From assembly GCF_037042905.1 (NCBI RefSeq), contig NC_087249.1, forward strand, positions 57,318,401 through 57,382,400: 64,000 bases of DNA, given 5' to 3'. The translations under genes were made by a program, and so were the position numbers. Below are positions 1 to 12,156 of the stretch, one piece after another (the stretch's first letter is position 1; each line of letters opens with the position of its first letter). This stretch comes from Lytechinus pictus (lineage: Eukaryota > Echinodermata > Echinoidea > Temnopleuroida > Toxopneustidae). The notes beneath the pieces are model-generated. The model saw only the letters and a list, made by a program, of their open reading frames with translations. It made no database searches and was not told the DNA's origin.

Positions 1-854
1 CATTCACCTCAAAACTCATGAGTGATGTATTTGATAAAAGAACCAGATTTTTTTGTAAATGTTTGCCAAATTTCTGAAAATTTTTAAACATTTCAAATAA
101 TATTTTCCGTCAAAAATTTTCAATATCCATTTATTAATTGTGTATGACTTTGACATTTACTTGAAAATTCTTTCTTGATGATTTTTACTGAAAAAAAGTC
201 AGGTAAAAGATTCAAATACTGGCAATTTTCCCGCAAAATTTCGGGAACATGTGTAATTAACTAAATTGCACAATTTTTTCATTTCACAGAAGGTACCTGA
301 AAATTTGTTATATGTTATATTAAGTAAAAATGAACAAACAGAAAAAAATCCAGGAATTTCCGCAAAATGTCCGGAATGAAAATTTTCAACCCAATAGCGT
401 TTAAATATTGCAGCGTTTACTAAAAAATACATAAATGATGTTTTACAATGTTAAAATTGCCCCTTAAAAAGTTCCGGCAAAATTACAAAAATTGTCCTAC
501 ATAAAAAAATGCAAGGCAAGTGGGCTTGAAATTTTCAGGAAGACTGTACAATTGGTTAATAAAACATTTCTCTAAAGAATTTCTCAAAAATTACGTCCAG
601 AAAAAATTTGCAAAAATTTAAACACATCATAACACATTGATGCTGTGGTCAAAAGTCAAAATTATTCCACGTTATTTGTAGAGAATTGTCTTCACTATAA
701 GATATCAAAATTTGGAAGAAAACTGACCAGTAAAAACGAAGATACGGTCAAGTCATTGACGTTTGTTGCGGAAATATGTAATTTTCACTAATAACTTAAA
801 ATTGACGTAATTACAAAATCTCCAAATGAAATATTGAATATATAAAAGAGTGAG
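1..854. repeat. Block A, copy 1 (higher-order repeat flank)
   Basis: AT-rich, non-coding. It aligns by eye along its full length with 24733-25590, with scattered substitutions and small indels. In both places it runs directly into a 1.16-kb satellite unit at the same point, just before ggggtcaacggactccc. I recognise no gene or known transposon in it; the short reading frames contain no domain I know. Confidence 0.75.
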
Positions 855-1540
855 AAAAAATTTGGGGTCAACGGACTCCCTGAAGAGCTACAGTGAATTT
901 TATATAGGCATATTTTAGCCCATTTACGCGCGCGTAATGCAAATTTGAATGGACGCGCATTCCCGTATTATTGGTCGTAAGAGGCTGAATGAGGTATCAA
1001 ATTAATCAGAAGATAATGAACAATGGAAAGACATGAAAGAAATGATGACTCGAAGATGCATAACGATGGTAGGTGCAAGAACGCGCACGCATACCTGTGC
1101 GCGCGCAAATTCTTGACATGCTCAAAATGACCAGAAACGTACCCAAACTTGACCACGGTCGATTTGGGGAAATTTAAAATTTTGACGCGCGCGTACGTGC
1201 GCGTCGTGACCTTTGCATGACCTCTGATGATATGTCCTGATGACCTGTCACCTGAACTTGATATGATGCAAATATGGATGATTTTTGATGATTAGTTGCG
1301 ATGATATGATCAATCATTTAATTTTACAAAATGGCGCCTAGATGACGTCATCATGATTTGATAACCTTGAAAAGTTTCCATTCCCATGTCCATAATGATG
1401 CCCATACATGACATGAAAATCAAGGAAATTGACATGCCCGATTTTGAGATAGAGGTGGACAAAGATTTGGCAATAAAAATAAATAAAGTAAATTCTGACG
1501 AATATAATAGGTGATCTGTCATCTTAATGACAGACCACCT
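855..1540. repeat. 1.16-kb satellite, 5'-truncated unit
   Basis: Begins in the middle of the satellite monomer and continues to the unit-end hairpin (AGGTGATCTGTC against GACAGACCACCT, 1509-1540). It belongs to the same subfamily as 57610-64000: it lacks the cttatgacttattttgcg segment found in the 52.5-57 kb units. It carries three alternating CG tracts and one AAAATGGCG/TGACGTCA motif pair near 1330-1350. Confidence 0.85.
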
Positions 1541-2704
1541 AAAAAGGACCAAAAAAAAAAAAAAAAAAAAAAAAGGGGGTCCAGCGAGGTTTGAACCACC
1601 GAACCCTGGTATACCAGTCAGGTGTGTTATCCAGTCGGCCACAGTGTGTTCGACAAGCACAGAGAGCAAAATAGGAAACATATTGTCAACTTGACATTGA
1701 ATGTACATTCTTGCAATTCCAAATTGGCATGATGACAAAACTCTACAAATTCTAGTTTTGAGAATAGTACAAGCTTTAAAATGAAACAGTGGAGATATTG
1801 TCTAAAGGATACATTCTAAGCTAAAACATATTGAAAATTTGGCGAGAACAGACCAAGATTTACGGAATTAAAATCAATTTAAATGACTGTGGTGACATCA
1901 TGAAACAGAAAACACTTGTTCTTAGTTCCGACGCCATTTTGATGACGTCACGATGTAATTAAGAGTCAAATGTGGCATGAAATCATATCTCCTATTCATA
2001 CTCTATTCGAATATGAAAAGAAAAATTGGGGTCAACGGACTCCCTGAAGAGCTACAGTGAATTTTATATAGGCATATTTTAGCCCATTTACGCGCGCGTA
2101 ATGCAAATTTGAATGGACGCGCATTCCCGTATTATTGGTCGTAAGAGGCTGAATGAGGTATCAAATTAATCAGAAGATAATGAACAATGGAAAGACATGA
2201 AAGAAATGATGACTCGAAGATGCATAACGATGGTAGGTGCAAGAACGCGCACGCATACCTGTGCGCGCGCAAATTCTTGACATGCTCAAAATGACCAGAA
2301 ACGTACCCAAACTTGACCACGGTCGATTTGGGGAAATTTAAAATTTTGACGCGCGCGTACGTGCGCGTCGTGACCTTTGCATGACCTCTGATGATATGTC
2401 CTGATGACCTGTCACCTGAACTTGATATGATGCAAATATGGATGATTTTTGATGATTAGTTGCGATGATATGATCAATCATTTAATTTTACAAAATGGCG
2501 CCTAGATGACGTCATCATGATTTGATAACCTTGAAAAGTTTCCATTCCCATGTCCATAATGATGCCCATACATGACATGAAAATCAAGGAAATTGACATG
2601 CCCGATTTTGAGATAGAGGTGGACAAAGATTTGGCAATAAAAATAAATAAAGTAAATTCTGACGAATATAATAGGTGATCTGTCATCTTAATGACAGACC
2701 ACCT
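1541..2704. repeat. 1.16-kb satellite, full unit (1164 bp)
   Basis: A complete monomer from its poly-A start to its terminal hairpin. It includes a minus-strand tRNA-like sequence at about 1581-1648. It closely matches the units at 57610-63424. Its hairpin is followed directly by actagaactttaattcg, the start signature of the longer satellite families, so the two families are joined at a normal unit boundary. Confidence 0.9.
1581..1648 (-). tRNA. tRNA-like sequence in the 1.16-kb family (degenerate, Thr-like)
   Basis: Read on the minus strand it has a D-arm-like GGCCGACTGGATAAC (A box), an anticodon arm CCTG-ACTGGTATAC-CAGG and a T-arm GGTTCAAACC (B box), in tRNA order and spacing. The related units at 52.9-57 kb have the 7-base loop CTAGTAA, which matches the loop I know for Thr-AGT. 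The acceptor stem does not pair convincingly, so a working tRNA is unlikely. A tRNA-derived, SINE-like module is more likely. Sister copies start near 52971, 54142, 55310, 56480, 57648, 58811, 59974, 61137, 62300 and 63463. Confidence 0.45.
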
Positions 2705-2705
2705 A

Positions 2706-4341
2706 ACTAGAACTTTAATTCGTCATGAGGACGAATTAGGTGATCTGTCTCTGATTTTCATGATCACGAATACAATCACCATGTTTATTGAGATCAATAC
2801 GATGATCATATTGAAAACTGAACTTTTATTACGAAGAGAACATGTTGAATACCCTTGAAAAGAGGGAAATGAAAAGTTTTGTGAAATAAGTGTTACACAT
2901 GGTATATGTACAAGTTATAATAAAAGGGTTTTTAAACTATTTTATTGTGCAATATATACCTTGTAATGGTCATAAAGGACCATTTGTGAAATGTTGAAAA
3001 TAAACAAAAAAGAAAAAAAAATTCTCATATTCACCCCTGGGCTCGAACCCTCGACCCTAAGGACGCAAGTCTGGTGCCTTATCAACTGAGCTACACTATT
3101 TCCCATAGACTAATACACATAAGCACTATTTCCCATCGACTTTACACATAAGCAAATTGAGGGGATCTCAAATCCAATTTTTCAAGAAAAATACGGGCAT
3201 GATCCCGGCTTTTTATCAGAAAAATAAGACCAGATTGCGATAGCTTACAATCTCAGCTACATTATACTCCAAGCTAAGAGAAAACCGACGATTAGAAATG
3301 GAGATATGGCTCGCGAAATAGAGGAATGTAAAATCCAGTTTTGAGAAAAAGCCATTTCCCATAGAGATTGCACACAAAATGAGCGAAAATGACATGCCTC
3401 TATAACTTGCCATTTTTCAGGATGATCCGTTCCTTTAAATGTTAATATCGCCATTAAATTAGAAAGAGTATGTATTCAGCTACAACATATTAAAAAACTG
3501 GGCGAAAATTGACCAATATTTACGGAGTTATATTCATATTTGCAAAATTATTAAAACGTCATAAAACAAAAATGGAAAATTTTAGTTCCGACGCCATTTT
3601 GATGACGTCATGATAAAATTTAGGGTCAAATGTGACATGAAATCACATCTACAATTCATACTCTATCGGAATATAAAAGAATATTTGAGGGTCAACGGAC
3701 TATCCGAAGAGTTACATTAAATTTTGTAAAGGCATGTTTTTCCACATATTTGGCCTATTGTGAACGCGCGCGTGCGCGCGTTATTAAAAATTTGATAGAA
3801 GCTTATTCCTTTACTACTAGTTGTAGAAGGTTGATCAAGGTATCAAATTAATCAGAATTTAATAATAAATGCATTGATGTAAAAGAAACGGCGATTTTAC
3901 ATTGCGTAACGACGTTACGCGTGTGAACGCGCGCTAAAACGCGTGAGCGCGCAAATTCTTGAAATGCTTCAAATGACCTGATTCGTACTCTACTTTGATC
4001 AAAAAGTGATTTTGAGCATTTTAAAATTTTGACGCGCGCGTACATGCGCGTCGTGACGTGTTAATGACGTTTGATGACATGGACAGTTGACCCATGATCT
4101 GAATTTAATTTCATGTTAATATTGTTCATTTTTGATGATTGATGATGAAGATATTGTTGATAATGTGATTTTACAAAATGGCGCGTAGATGACGTCACGA
4201 TGACCATTTGACGTCGAACTTGTTTCGTACACATCGCATTATAACTGTGCATAATTGATAATAATTTGATGAAAATTGATAGAACAGTTTTTCTGATTTT
4301 GGTGGAACAAGAAAAGGGTGGAAAAAGAAAAATAAATAAAA
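2706..4341. repeat. L-type satellite unit, copy 1 (1.64 kb)
   Basis: Starts with actagaactttaattcg and the head hairpin AATTCGTC/GACGAATT, and ends in gggtggaaaaagaaaaataa. Its first ~1 kb differs strongly from the M units, while its last ~0.8 kb (from gttccgacgccattttg on) is clearly homologous to them. It is nearly identical to 22510-24139. The tRNA-like module at 3031-3104 differs from that of the M units. Confidence 0.85.
3031..3104 (-). tRNA. tRNA-like sequence in L unit 1 (Lys-like, degenerate)
   Basis: The minus strand reads TAGCTCAGTTGATAAGGC (a near-perfect A box), then CAGACTTGCGTCC in the anticodon-arm position, then GGGTTCGAGCCC (a perfect B box). The D-arm and the CAGACTT...AGGGTC spacing resemble lysine tRNA. 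The anticodon stem does not pair and the acceptor stem is not evident, so this looks like a tRNA-derived relic or internal Pol III promoter rather than a functional tRNA gene. A second copy lies at 22835-22908. Confidence 0.45.
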
Positions 4342-4699
4342 ACTAGAATTTTAATTCGTCTTGAGGACGAATTAGGTGATCTGTCTGTCATTCTCATGAT
4401 CACGATTTAATATTCGATCATTACAACCATGTCAATGCAGATCAATATGATCATCATGATTAAAAACGGACTTTTATTAACAAAAGAACATATTAAATAC
4501 AACAGCTTAAAGACAAAATATTAGGTTATGTAAACGATCTTGTTTTATTAGAAAATGCCGAATGCAATTTCGCAAGTGACTACACGAAATAGTGAAAATA
4601 ATGTTGCCGGAATCCATGAATGTAGAATCAAATTTGGAGAAAAATCAGTATTTAATAGAGGTTACACACAAATACATGAGCAAAAAAAAACATTGTCAA

Positions 4700-4768
4700 G
4701 TGAGTTTCGAACCTAGGACCTTTGCATTGCAAGGCAGGTGTGCTATCCATTAGACTACACAGCGTCCC
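4700..4768 (-). tRNA. tRNA-like sequence, M family (representative)
   Basis: The minus strand shows TAGTCTAATGGATAGCA, a perfect match to the Pol III A-box pattern. It is followed by CCTGC-CTTGCAA-TGC in the anticodon-arm position (TGC would be the anticodon) and a T-arm GGTTCGAAACT, one or two bases from the B-box consensus. The 3' half of the anticodon stem is disrupted and the acceptor stem is unclear. The D-arm resembles arginine tRNAs and the anticodon loop does not, so no isotype is assigned. One copy occurs in each of the twelve M units. Confidence 0.45.
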
Positions 4769-5046
4769 GTACTCTCATCGTTCAAAGAAGGAATATTATC
4801 TTAAATTGACTTATGATAGTGAAAATTGGCATTGTGATATGCCTCTATAAATTCTCAGTTTTGGGGATGAATAATTAAAATAAGTGAAAATGTTATACAA
4901 TATTCAGTAAGAGTATAAGCTCAGCTACAATATGTCGGAATCTGGGCGAAAAATGATCAAGAATTACGGAGTTATAGTCATATTTGCAAAATTATTCAAA
5001 CGTCATAAAACCAAAATGGAAAATTTTAGTTCCGACGCCATTTTGA

Positions 5047-5641
5047 TGACGTCATGATAAAATTTAGGGTCAAATGTGACATAAAATCACATCTATATTT
5101 CATACTCTATCCGAATATAAAAGAAAATATAGGGGTCAACGGACTATCTGAAGAGTTATATTGAATTTTGTAAAGGCATGTTTTTGCACATATTTGGTCT
5201 ATTGTTAACGCGCGCGTGCGCGCGTGATTCAAACTTTGATGGAAGCTAATTCCTTTACTACTGGTCGTAGAAGGTTGATCAAGGTATCAAATTATTAGAA
5301 ATTTAATAACAAATGCATTGACGTAAAAGAAAGTGAGATTTTACATTGCGTAACGACGCTACGCGCGTGAACGCGCGCGAAAACGGTTGAGCGCGCAAAT
5401 TCTTGAAATGCTTCAAATGACCTGATTCGTACTCTACTTTGATCAAAAAGTGATTTTGGGCATTTTAAAATTTTGACGCGCGCGTACATGCGCGTCGTTA
5501 CGTGTACATGACCTTTGATGACATGGACAGTTGACCCTTGATCTGAAGTTAATTCGATGTTAATATTGTTCATTTTTGATGATTGATGATGAAGATATTG
5601 TTGATAATGTGATTTTACAAAATGGCGCGTAGATGACGTCA
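5047..5641. promoter_or_regulatory. Paired CRE-like palindromes with YY1-like motif (representative, M unit 1)
   Basis: TGACGTCA at 5047-5054 is preceded by GCCATTTTGA. A second TGACGTCA at 5634-5641 is preceded by AAAATGGCGCGTAGA. GCCATTTT and AAAATGGCG are reverse complements, so the two sites carry the same motif in opposite orientation next to the same palindrome. TGACGTCA is the CREB/ATF consensus and AAnATGGCG resembles YY1. Activity is not shown, but the arrangement recurs in almost every unit of all families. Confidence 0.4.
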
Positions 5642-5774
5642 CGATGACCATTTGACGTTGAACTTGTTTCGTACACATCGCATGATAACTGTTCGTAATT
5701 GATAATATTTTGATGAAAATTGATTGAGCACTTTTTCAGCTTTTGGTGGAACAAGAAAAGGGTGGAAAAAGAAA

Positions 5775-6122
5775 AATAAATAAAAATAAATAAAAAAGAA
5801 AATTCGTAGAAACACAAGAGGTGATCTGTCAGTTGACAGATCACCTAATAAATAAAAAAGAAAATTCGTACGAAATTAAGAGGTGATCTGTCGATTGACA
5901 GATCACCTAATAATAAAAATAAATAAAAAAGAAAATTCGTACGAAATTAAGAGGTGATCTGTCGATTGACAGATCACCTAATAATAAAAATAAATAAAAA
6001 AGAAAATTCGTACGAAATTAAGAGGTGATCTGTCGATTGACAGATCACCTAATAATAAAAATAAATAAAAAAGAAAATTCGTAGAAACACAAGAGGTGAT
6101 CTGTCAGTTGACAGATCACCTA
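5775..6122. repeat. Hairpin mini-repeat array, five copies of ~68 bp
   Basis: Each copy is an AT-rich spacer (aataaaaataaataaaa), a short TTCGTACGAA or ttcgtagaaac segment, and a perfect 12-bp hairpin AGGTGATCTGTC/GACAGATCACCT with a 4-base loop (first hairpin 5819-5846). Shorter arrays of the same kind lie at the ends of M4, M5, M10 and M12. Confidence 0.9.
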
Positions 6123-7560
6123 ACTAGAATTTTAATTCGTCTTGAGGACGAATTAGGTGATCTGTCTGTCATTCTCATGATCACGATTTAATATTCGATC
6201 ATTACAACCATGTCAATGTAGATCAATATGATCATCATGATTAAAAACGGACTTTTATTAACAAAAGAACATATTAAATACAACAGCTTAAAGACAAAAT
6301 ATTAGGTTATGTAAACGATCTTGTTTTATTAGAGAATGCCGAATGCAATTTCGCAAGTGACTACACGAAATAGTGAAAATAATGTTGCCGGAATCCATGA
6401 ATGTAGAATCAAATTTGGAGAAAAATCAGTATTTAATAGAGGTTACACACAAATACATGAGCAAAAAAAAACATTGTCATGTGAGTTTCGAACCTAGGAC
6501 CTTTGCATTGCAAGGCAGGTGTGCTATCCATTAGACTACACAGCGTCCCGTACTCTCATCGTTCAAAGAAGGAATATTATCTTAAATTGACTTATGATAG
6601 TGAAAATTGGCATTGTGATATGCGTCTATAAATTCTCAGTTTTGGGGATGAATAATTAAAATAAGTGAAAATGTTATGCAATATTCAGTAAGAGTATAAG
6701 CTCAGCTACAATATGTCGGAATCTGGGCGAAAAATGATCAAGAATTACGGAGTTATAGTCATATTTGCTAAATTATTCAAACGTCATAAAACCAAAATGG
6801 AAAATTTTAGTTCCGACGCCATTTTGATGACGTCATGATAAAATTTAGGGTCAAATGTGACATAAAATCACATCTATATTTCATACTCTATCCGAATATA
6901 AAAGAAAATATAGGGGTCAACGGACTATCTGAAGAGCTATATTGAATTTTGTAAAGGCATGTTTTTGCACATATTTGGTCTATTGTTAACGCGCGCGTGC
7001 GCGCGTGATTCAAACTTTGATGGAAGCTAATTCCTTTACTACTGGTCGTAGAAGGTTGATCAAGGTATCAAATTATTAGAAATTTAATAACAAATGCATT
7101 GACGTAAAAGAAAGTGAGATTTTACATTGCGTAAGGACGCTACGCGCGTGAACGCGCGCGAAAACGGTTGAGCGCGCAAATTCTTGAAATGCTTCAAATG
7201 ACCTGATTCGTACTCTACTTTGATCAAAAAGTGATTTTGGGCATTTTAAAATTTTGACGCGCGCGTACATGCGCGTCGTTACGTGTACATGACCTTTGAT
7301 GACATGGACAGTTGACCCTTGATCTGAAGTTAATTCGATGTTAATATTGTTCATTTTTGATGATTGATGATGAAGATATTGTTGATAATGTGATTTTACA
7401 AAATGGCGCGTAGATGACGTCACGATGACCATTTGACGTTGAACTTGTTTCGTACACATCGCATGATAACTGTTCATAATTGATAATATTTTGATGAAAA
7501 TTGATCGAGCACTTTTTCAGCTTTTGGTGGAACAAGAAAAGGGTGGAAAAAGAAAAATAA
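6123..7560. repeat. M satellite unit 2 (1438 bp)
   Basis: Its tRNA-like sequence is at 6481-6549. It lacks the 3' hairpin and joins unit 3 directly through aaaaataaactagaattt. It shares rare variants with M12 (atgcgtctataaattc at 6620 and 21359), so these two are recent relatives despite being 15 kb apart. Confidence 0.9.
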
Positions 7561-9000
7561 ACTAGAATTTTAATTCGTCTTGAGGACGAATTAGGTGATC
7601 TGTCTGTCATTCTCATGATCACGATCTAATATTTGATCATTATAACCATGACAATGCAGATCAATATAATCATCATCATTAAAAACAGACTTTTATTAAC
7701 AAAAGAACATATTAAATACAGCAGCTGAAAGACAAAATATTAGGTTGTGTAAACGATCTTGTTGTATTAGAGAATGCCAAATGCAATTTTGCAAGTGACT
7801 ACACGAAATAGTTAAAATAATGTTGCCGAAATCCATGAATGTAGAATCAAATTTGGAGAAAAATCAGTATTTAATAGACGTTACACACAAATACATGAGC
7901 AAAAAAATGAACATTGTCAAGTGAGTTTCGAACCAGGGACCTTTCCATTGCAAGGCAGGTGTGCTATCCATTAGACTACACAGCCTCCCGTACTCTCATA
8001 GTTCAAAGAAGGAATATTATCTTAAATTGACTTATGACAGTGAAAATTGGCATTGTGATATGCCTCTATAAATTCTCAGTTTTGAGGATGAATAATTAAT
8101 ATAAGTGAAACTGTTATGCAATATTTAGTAAGAGTATATACTAAGCTACAATATGTCGAAATCTGGGCGAAAAATGATCAAGAATTACGGAGTTATAGTC
8201 ATATTTGCAAAATTATTCAAACGTCATAAAACAAAAATGGAAAATTTTAGTTCCGACGCCATTTTGATGACGTCATGATAAAATTTAGGGTCCAATGTGA
8301 CATAAAATCACATCTATAATCCATACTCTATCCGAATATAAAAGAAAATATAGGGGTCAACGGACTATCTGAAGAGTTATATTGAATTTTGTAAAGGCAT
8401 GTTTTTGCACATATTTGGTCTATTGTGAACGCGCGCGTGCGCGCGTGATTCAAACTTTGATGGAAGCTAATTCCTTTACTACTGGTCGTAGAAGGTTGAT
8501 CAAGGTATCAAATTATTAGAAATTTAATAACAAATGCATTGACGTAAAAGAAAGTCAGATTCTACTTTGCGTAACAACACTACGCGCGTGAACGCGCGCG
8601 AAAACGTGTGAGCGCGCAAATTCTTGAAACGCTTCAAATGACCTGATTCGTACTCTACTTTGATCAAAAAGTGATTTTGAGCATTTTAAAATTTTGACGC
8701 GCGCGTACATGCGCGTCGTGACCTGTTCATGACCTTTGATGACATGGACAGTTGACCCATGATCTTAAGTTAATTTTATTTTGATATTGTTGATTTTTGA
8801 TGATTGATGATGAAGATATTGTTGATAATGTGATTTTACAAAATGGCGCGTAGATGACGTCACGATGACCATTTGACGTTGAACTTGTTTCGTACACATC
8901 GCATGATAATTGTTCATAATTGATAATATTTTGATGAAAATTGATTGAGCACTTTTTCAGATTTTGGTGGAACAAGAAAAGGGTGGAAAAAGAAAAATAA
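7561..9000. repeat. M satellite unit 3 (1440 bp)
   Basis: Its tRNA-like sequence is at 7921-7989. It shares private variants with M5, such as agggtccaatgtgac and cagcctcccg. It has no terminal hairpin expansion. Confidence 0.9.
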
Positions 9001-10587
9001 ACTAGAATTTTAATTCGTCTTGAGGACGAATTAGGTGATCTGTCTGTCATTATCTTGATCACGATCAAATATTTGATCATTATAACCATGACAATGCAGA
9101 TCGATATGATAATCATGATTAAAAACAGACTTTTATTAACAAAAGAACATATTAAATACAGCAGCTGAAAGACAAAATATTGTGTAAACGATCTTGTTTT
9201 GTTACAGAATGCCAAATGCAATTTCGCAAGTGACTACACGAAATAGTTGAAATAATGTTGCCGAAATCCATGAATGTAGAATCAAATTTTGAGAAAAATC
9301 AGTATTTAATAGACGTTACACACAAATACATTAGCAAAAAAAAGAACATTGTCAAGTGAGTTTCGAACCAAGGACCTTCGCATTGCAAGGCATTTGTGCT
9401 ATCCATTAGACTACACAGCGCCCCGTACTCTCTTAGTTCAAAGAAGGAATATTATCTTAAATTGACTTATGACAGTGAAAATTGGCATTGTGATATGCCT
9501 CTATAAATTCTCCGTTTTGAGGATGAATAATTGATATAAATGAAAATTTTATTGAATATTTAGTAAGAGTATCAGCTTAGCTACAATATGTCGAAATCTG
9601 GGCGAAAAATGATCAAAAATTACGGAGTTATAGTCATATTTGCAAAATAATTAAAACGTCATAAAACAAAAATGGAAAAAATTAGTTCCGACGCCATTTT
9701 GATGACGTGATGATAAAATTTAGGGTCAAATGTGACATGAAATCACATCTACAATTCATACTCTATCCGAATATAAAAGAAAATATAGGGGTCAACGGAC
9801 TATCTTAAGAGTTATATTGAATTTTGTAAAGACATGTTTTTGCACATATTTGGCCTATTTTCAATGCGCGCTTGCGCGCGTAATGCAAACTTTAACGGAG
9901 GCTAATTCCTTTATTACTTGTCGTAAAAGGTCGGTCAAGGTATCAAATTATTGACAATTTCATACAAAATGCATTGACGTAAAAGAAACGGCGATTCTAC
10001 ATTGCGTAACGACATTACGCGCGTGAACGCGCGCGAAAACGTGTGAGCGCGCAAATTCTTGAAATGCTTCAAATGACCTGATTCGTACTCTACTTTGATC
10101 AAAAAGTGATTTTGAGCATTTTAAAATTTTGACGCGCGCGTACATGCGCGTCGTGACCTGTTCATGACCTTTGATGACATGGACAGTTGACCCATGATCT
10201 GAAGTTAATTTGATGTTAATATTGTTCATTTTTTATGATTGATGATGAAGATATTGTTGATAATGTGATTTTACAAAATGGCGCGTAGATGACGTCACGA
10301 TGACCATTTGACGTTGAACTTGTTTCGTACACGTCGCATGATAACTGTTCATAATTGATAATATTTTGATGAAAATTGATTGAGCACTTTTTCAGATTTT
10401 GGTGGAACAAGAAAAGGGTGGAAAAAGAAAAATAAATAAAAATAAATAAAAAAGAAAATTCGTAGAAACACAAGAGGTGATCTGTCAGTTGACAGATCAC
10501 CTAATAATAAAAATAAATAAAAAAGAAAATTCGTAGAAACACAAGAGGTGATCTGTCAGTTGACAGATCACCTAATAATAAAAATAA
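9001..10587. repeat. M satellite unit 4 (1587 bp)
   Basis: Its tRNA-like sequence is at 9356-9424. The first CRE-like palindrome is mutated to TGACGTGA near 9705. It ends in two hairpin mini-repeats, with hairpins at 10475-10502 and 10546-10573. It is among the more diverged M copies. Confidence 0.9.
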
Positions 10588-12156
10588 ACTAGAATTTTAA
10601 TTCGTCTTGAGGACGAATTAGGTGATCTGTCTGTCATTCTCATGATCACGATCTAATATTTAATCATTATAACCATGACAATGCAGATCAATATAATCAT
10701 CATCATTAAAAACAGACTTTTATTAACAAAAGAACATATTAAATACAGCAGCTGAAAGACAAAATATTAGGTTGTGTAAACGATCTTGTTGTATTAGAGA
10801 ATGCCAAATGCAATTTTGCAAGTGACTACACGAAATAGTTAAAATAATGTTGCCGAAATCCATGAATGTAGAATCAAATTTTGAGAAAAATCAGTATTTA
10901 ATAGACGTTACACACAAATACATGAGCAAAAAAATGAACATTGTCAAGTGAGTTTCGAACCAGGGACCTTTGCATTGCAAGGCAGGTGTGCTATCCATTA
11001 GACTACACAGCCTCCCGTACTCTCATAATTCAAAGAAGGAATATTATCTTAAATTGACTTATGACAGTGAAAATTGGCATTGTGATATGCCTCTATAAAT
11101 TCTCAGTTTAGAGGATGAATAATTAATATAAGTGAAACTGTTATGCAATATTTAGTAAGAGTATATACTAAGCTACAATATGTCGAAATCTGGGCGAAAA
11201 ATGATCAAGAATTACGGAGTTATAGTCATATTTGCAAAATTATTCAAACGTCATAAAACAAAAATGGAAAATTTTAGTTCCGACGCCATTTTGATGACGT
11301 CATGATAAAATTTAGGGTCCAATGTGACATAAAATCACATCTATAATCCATACTCTATCCGAATATAAAAGAAAATATAGGGGTCAACGGACTATCTGAA
11401 GAGTTATATTGAATTTTGTAAAGGCATGTTTTTGCACATATTTGGTCTATTGTGAACGCGCGCGTGCGCGCGTGATTCAAACTTTGATGGAAGCTAATTC
11501 CTTTACTACTGGTCGTAGAAGGTTGATCAAGGTATCAAATTATTAGAAATTTAATAACAAATGCATTGATGTAAAAGAAAGTCAGATTCTACTTTGCGTA
11601 ACAACACTACGCGCGTGAACGCGCGCGAAAACGTGTGAGCGCGCAAATTCTTGAAACGCTTCAAATGACCTGATTCGTACTCTACTTTGATCAAAAAGTG
11701 ATTTTGAGCATTTTAAAATTTTGACGCGCGCGTACATGCGCGTCGTGACCTGTTCATGACCTTTGATGACATGGACAGTTGACCCATGATCTTAAGTTAA
11801 TTTTATGTTGATATTGTTCATTTTTGATGATTGATGATGAAGATATTGTTGATAATGTGATTTTACAAAATGGCGCGTAGATGACGTCACGATGACCATT
11901 TGACGTTGAACTTGTTTCGTACACATCGCATGATAACTGTTCATAATTGATAATATTTTGATGAAAATTGATTGAGCACTTTTTCAGATTTTGGTGGAAC
12001 AAGAAAAGGGTGGAAAAAGAAAAATAAATAATAAAAATAAATAAAAAAGAAAATTCGTAGAAACACAAGAGGTGATCTGTCAGTTGACAGATCACCTAAT
12101 AAAAAAGAAAATTCGTAGAAACACAAGAGGTGATCTGTCAGTTGACAGATCACCTA
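10588..12156. repeat. M satellite unit 5 (1569 bp)
   Basis: Its tRNA-like sequence is at 10948-11016. It closely resembles M3. It ends in two hairpin mini-repeats (about 12020-12156), the last followed immediately by actagaatttt of the next unit. Confidence 0.9.

Larger units (their letters stand above)
4342..6122. repeat. M satellite unit 1 (1781 bp, expanded end)
   Basis: Contains a tRNA-like sequence at 4700-4768, and TGACGTCA at 5047-5054 and 5634-5641. It is longer than the ~1.44-kb norm because its AT-rich end has expanded into five hairpin mini-repeats (5775-6122). Confidence 0.9.

Noticed and set aside
4700..4768. Functional tRNA genes in every unit
   Set aside because: A and B boxes are good, but the acceptor and anticodon stems do not pair properly in the copies examined.
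5775..6122. CRISPR array
   Set aside because: The repeats are hairpins with AT-rich near-identical spacers inside a eukaryotic satellite. There are no unique spacers and no cas genes.
5819..6130. Helitron 3' end (hairpin followed by CTAG)
   Set aside because: Hairpin and CTAG are present, but the following base is A rather than the expected T and no 5' TC end was found. Kept only as a weak Helentron-like idea.
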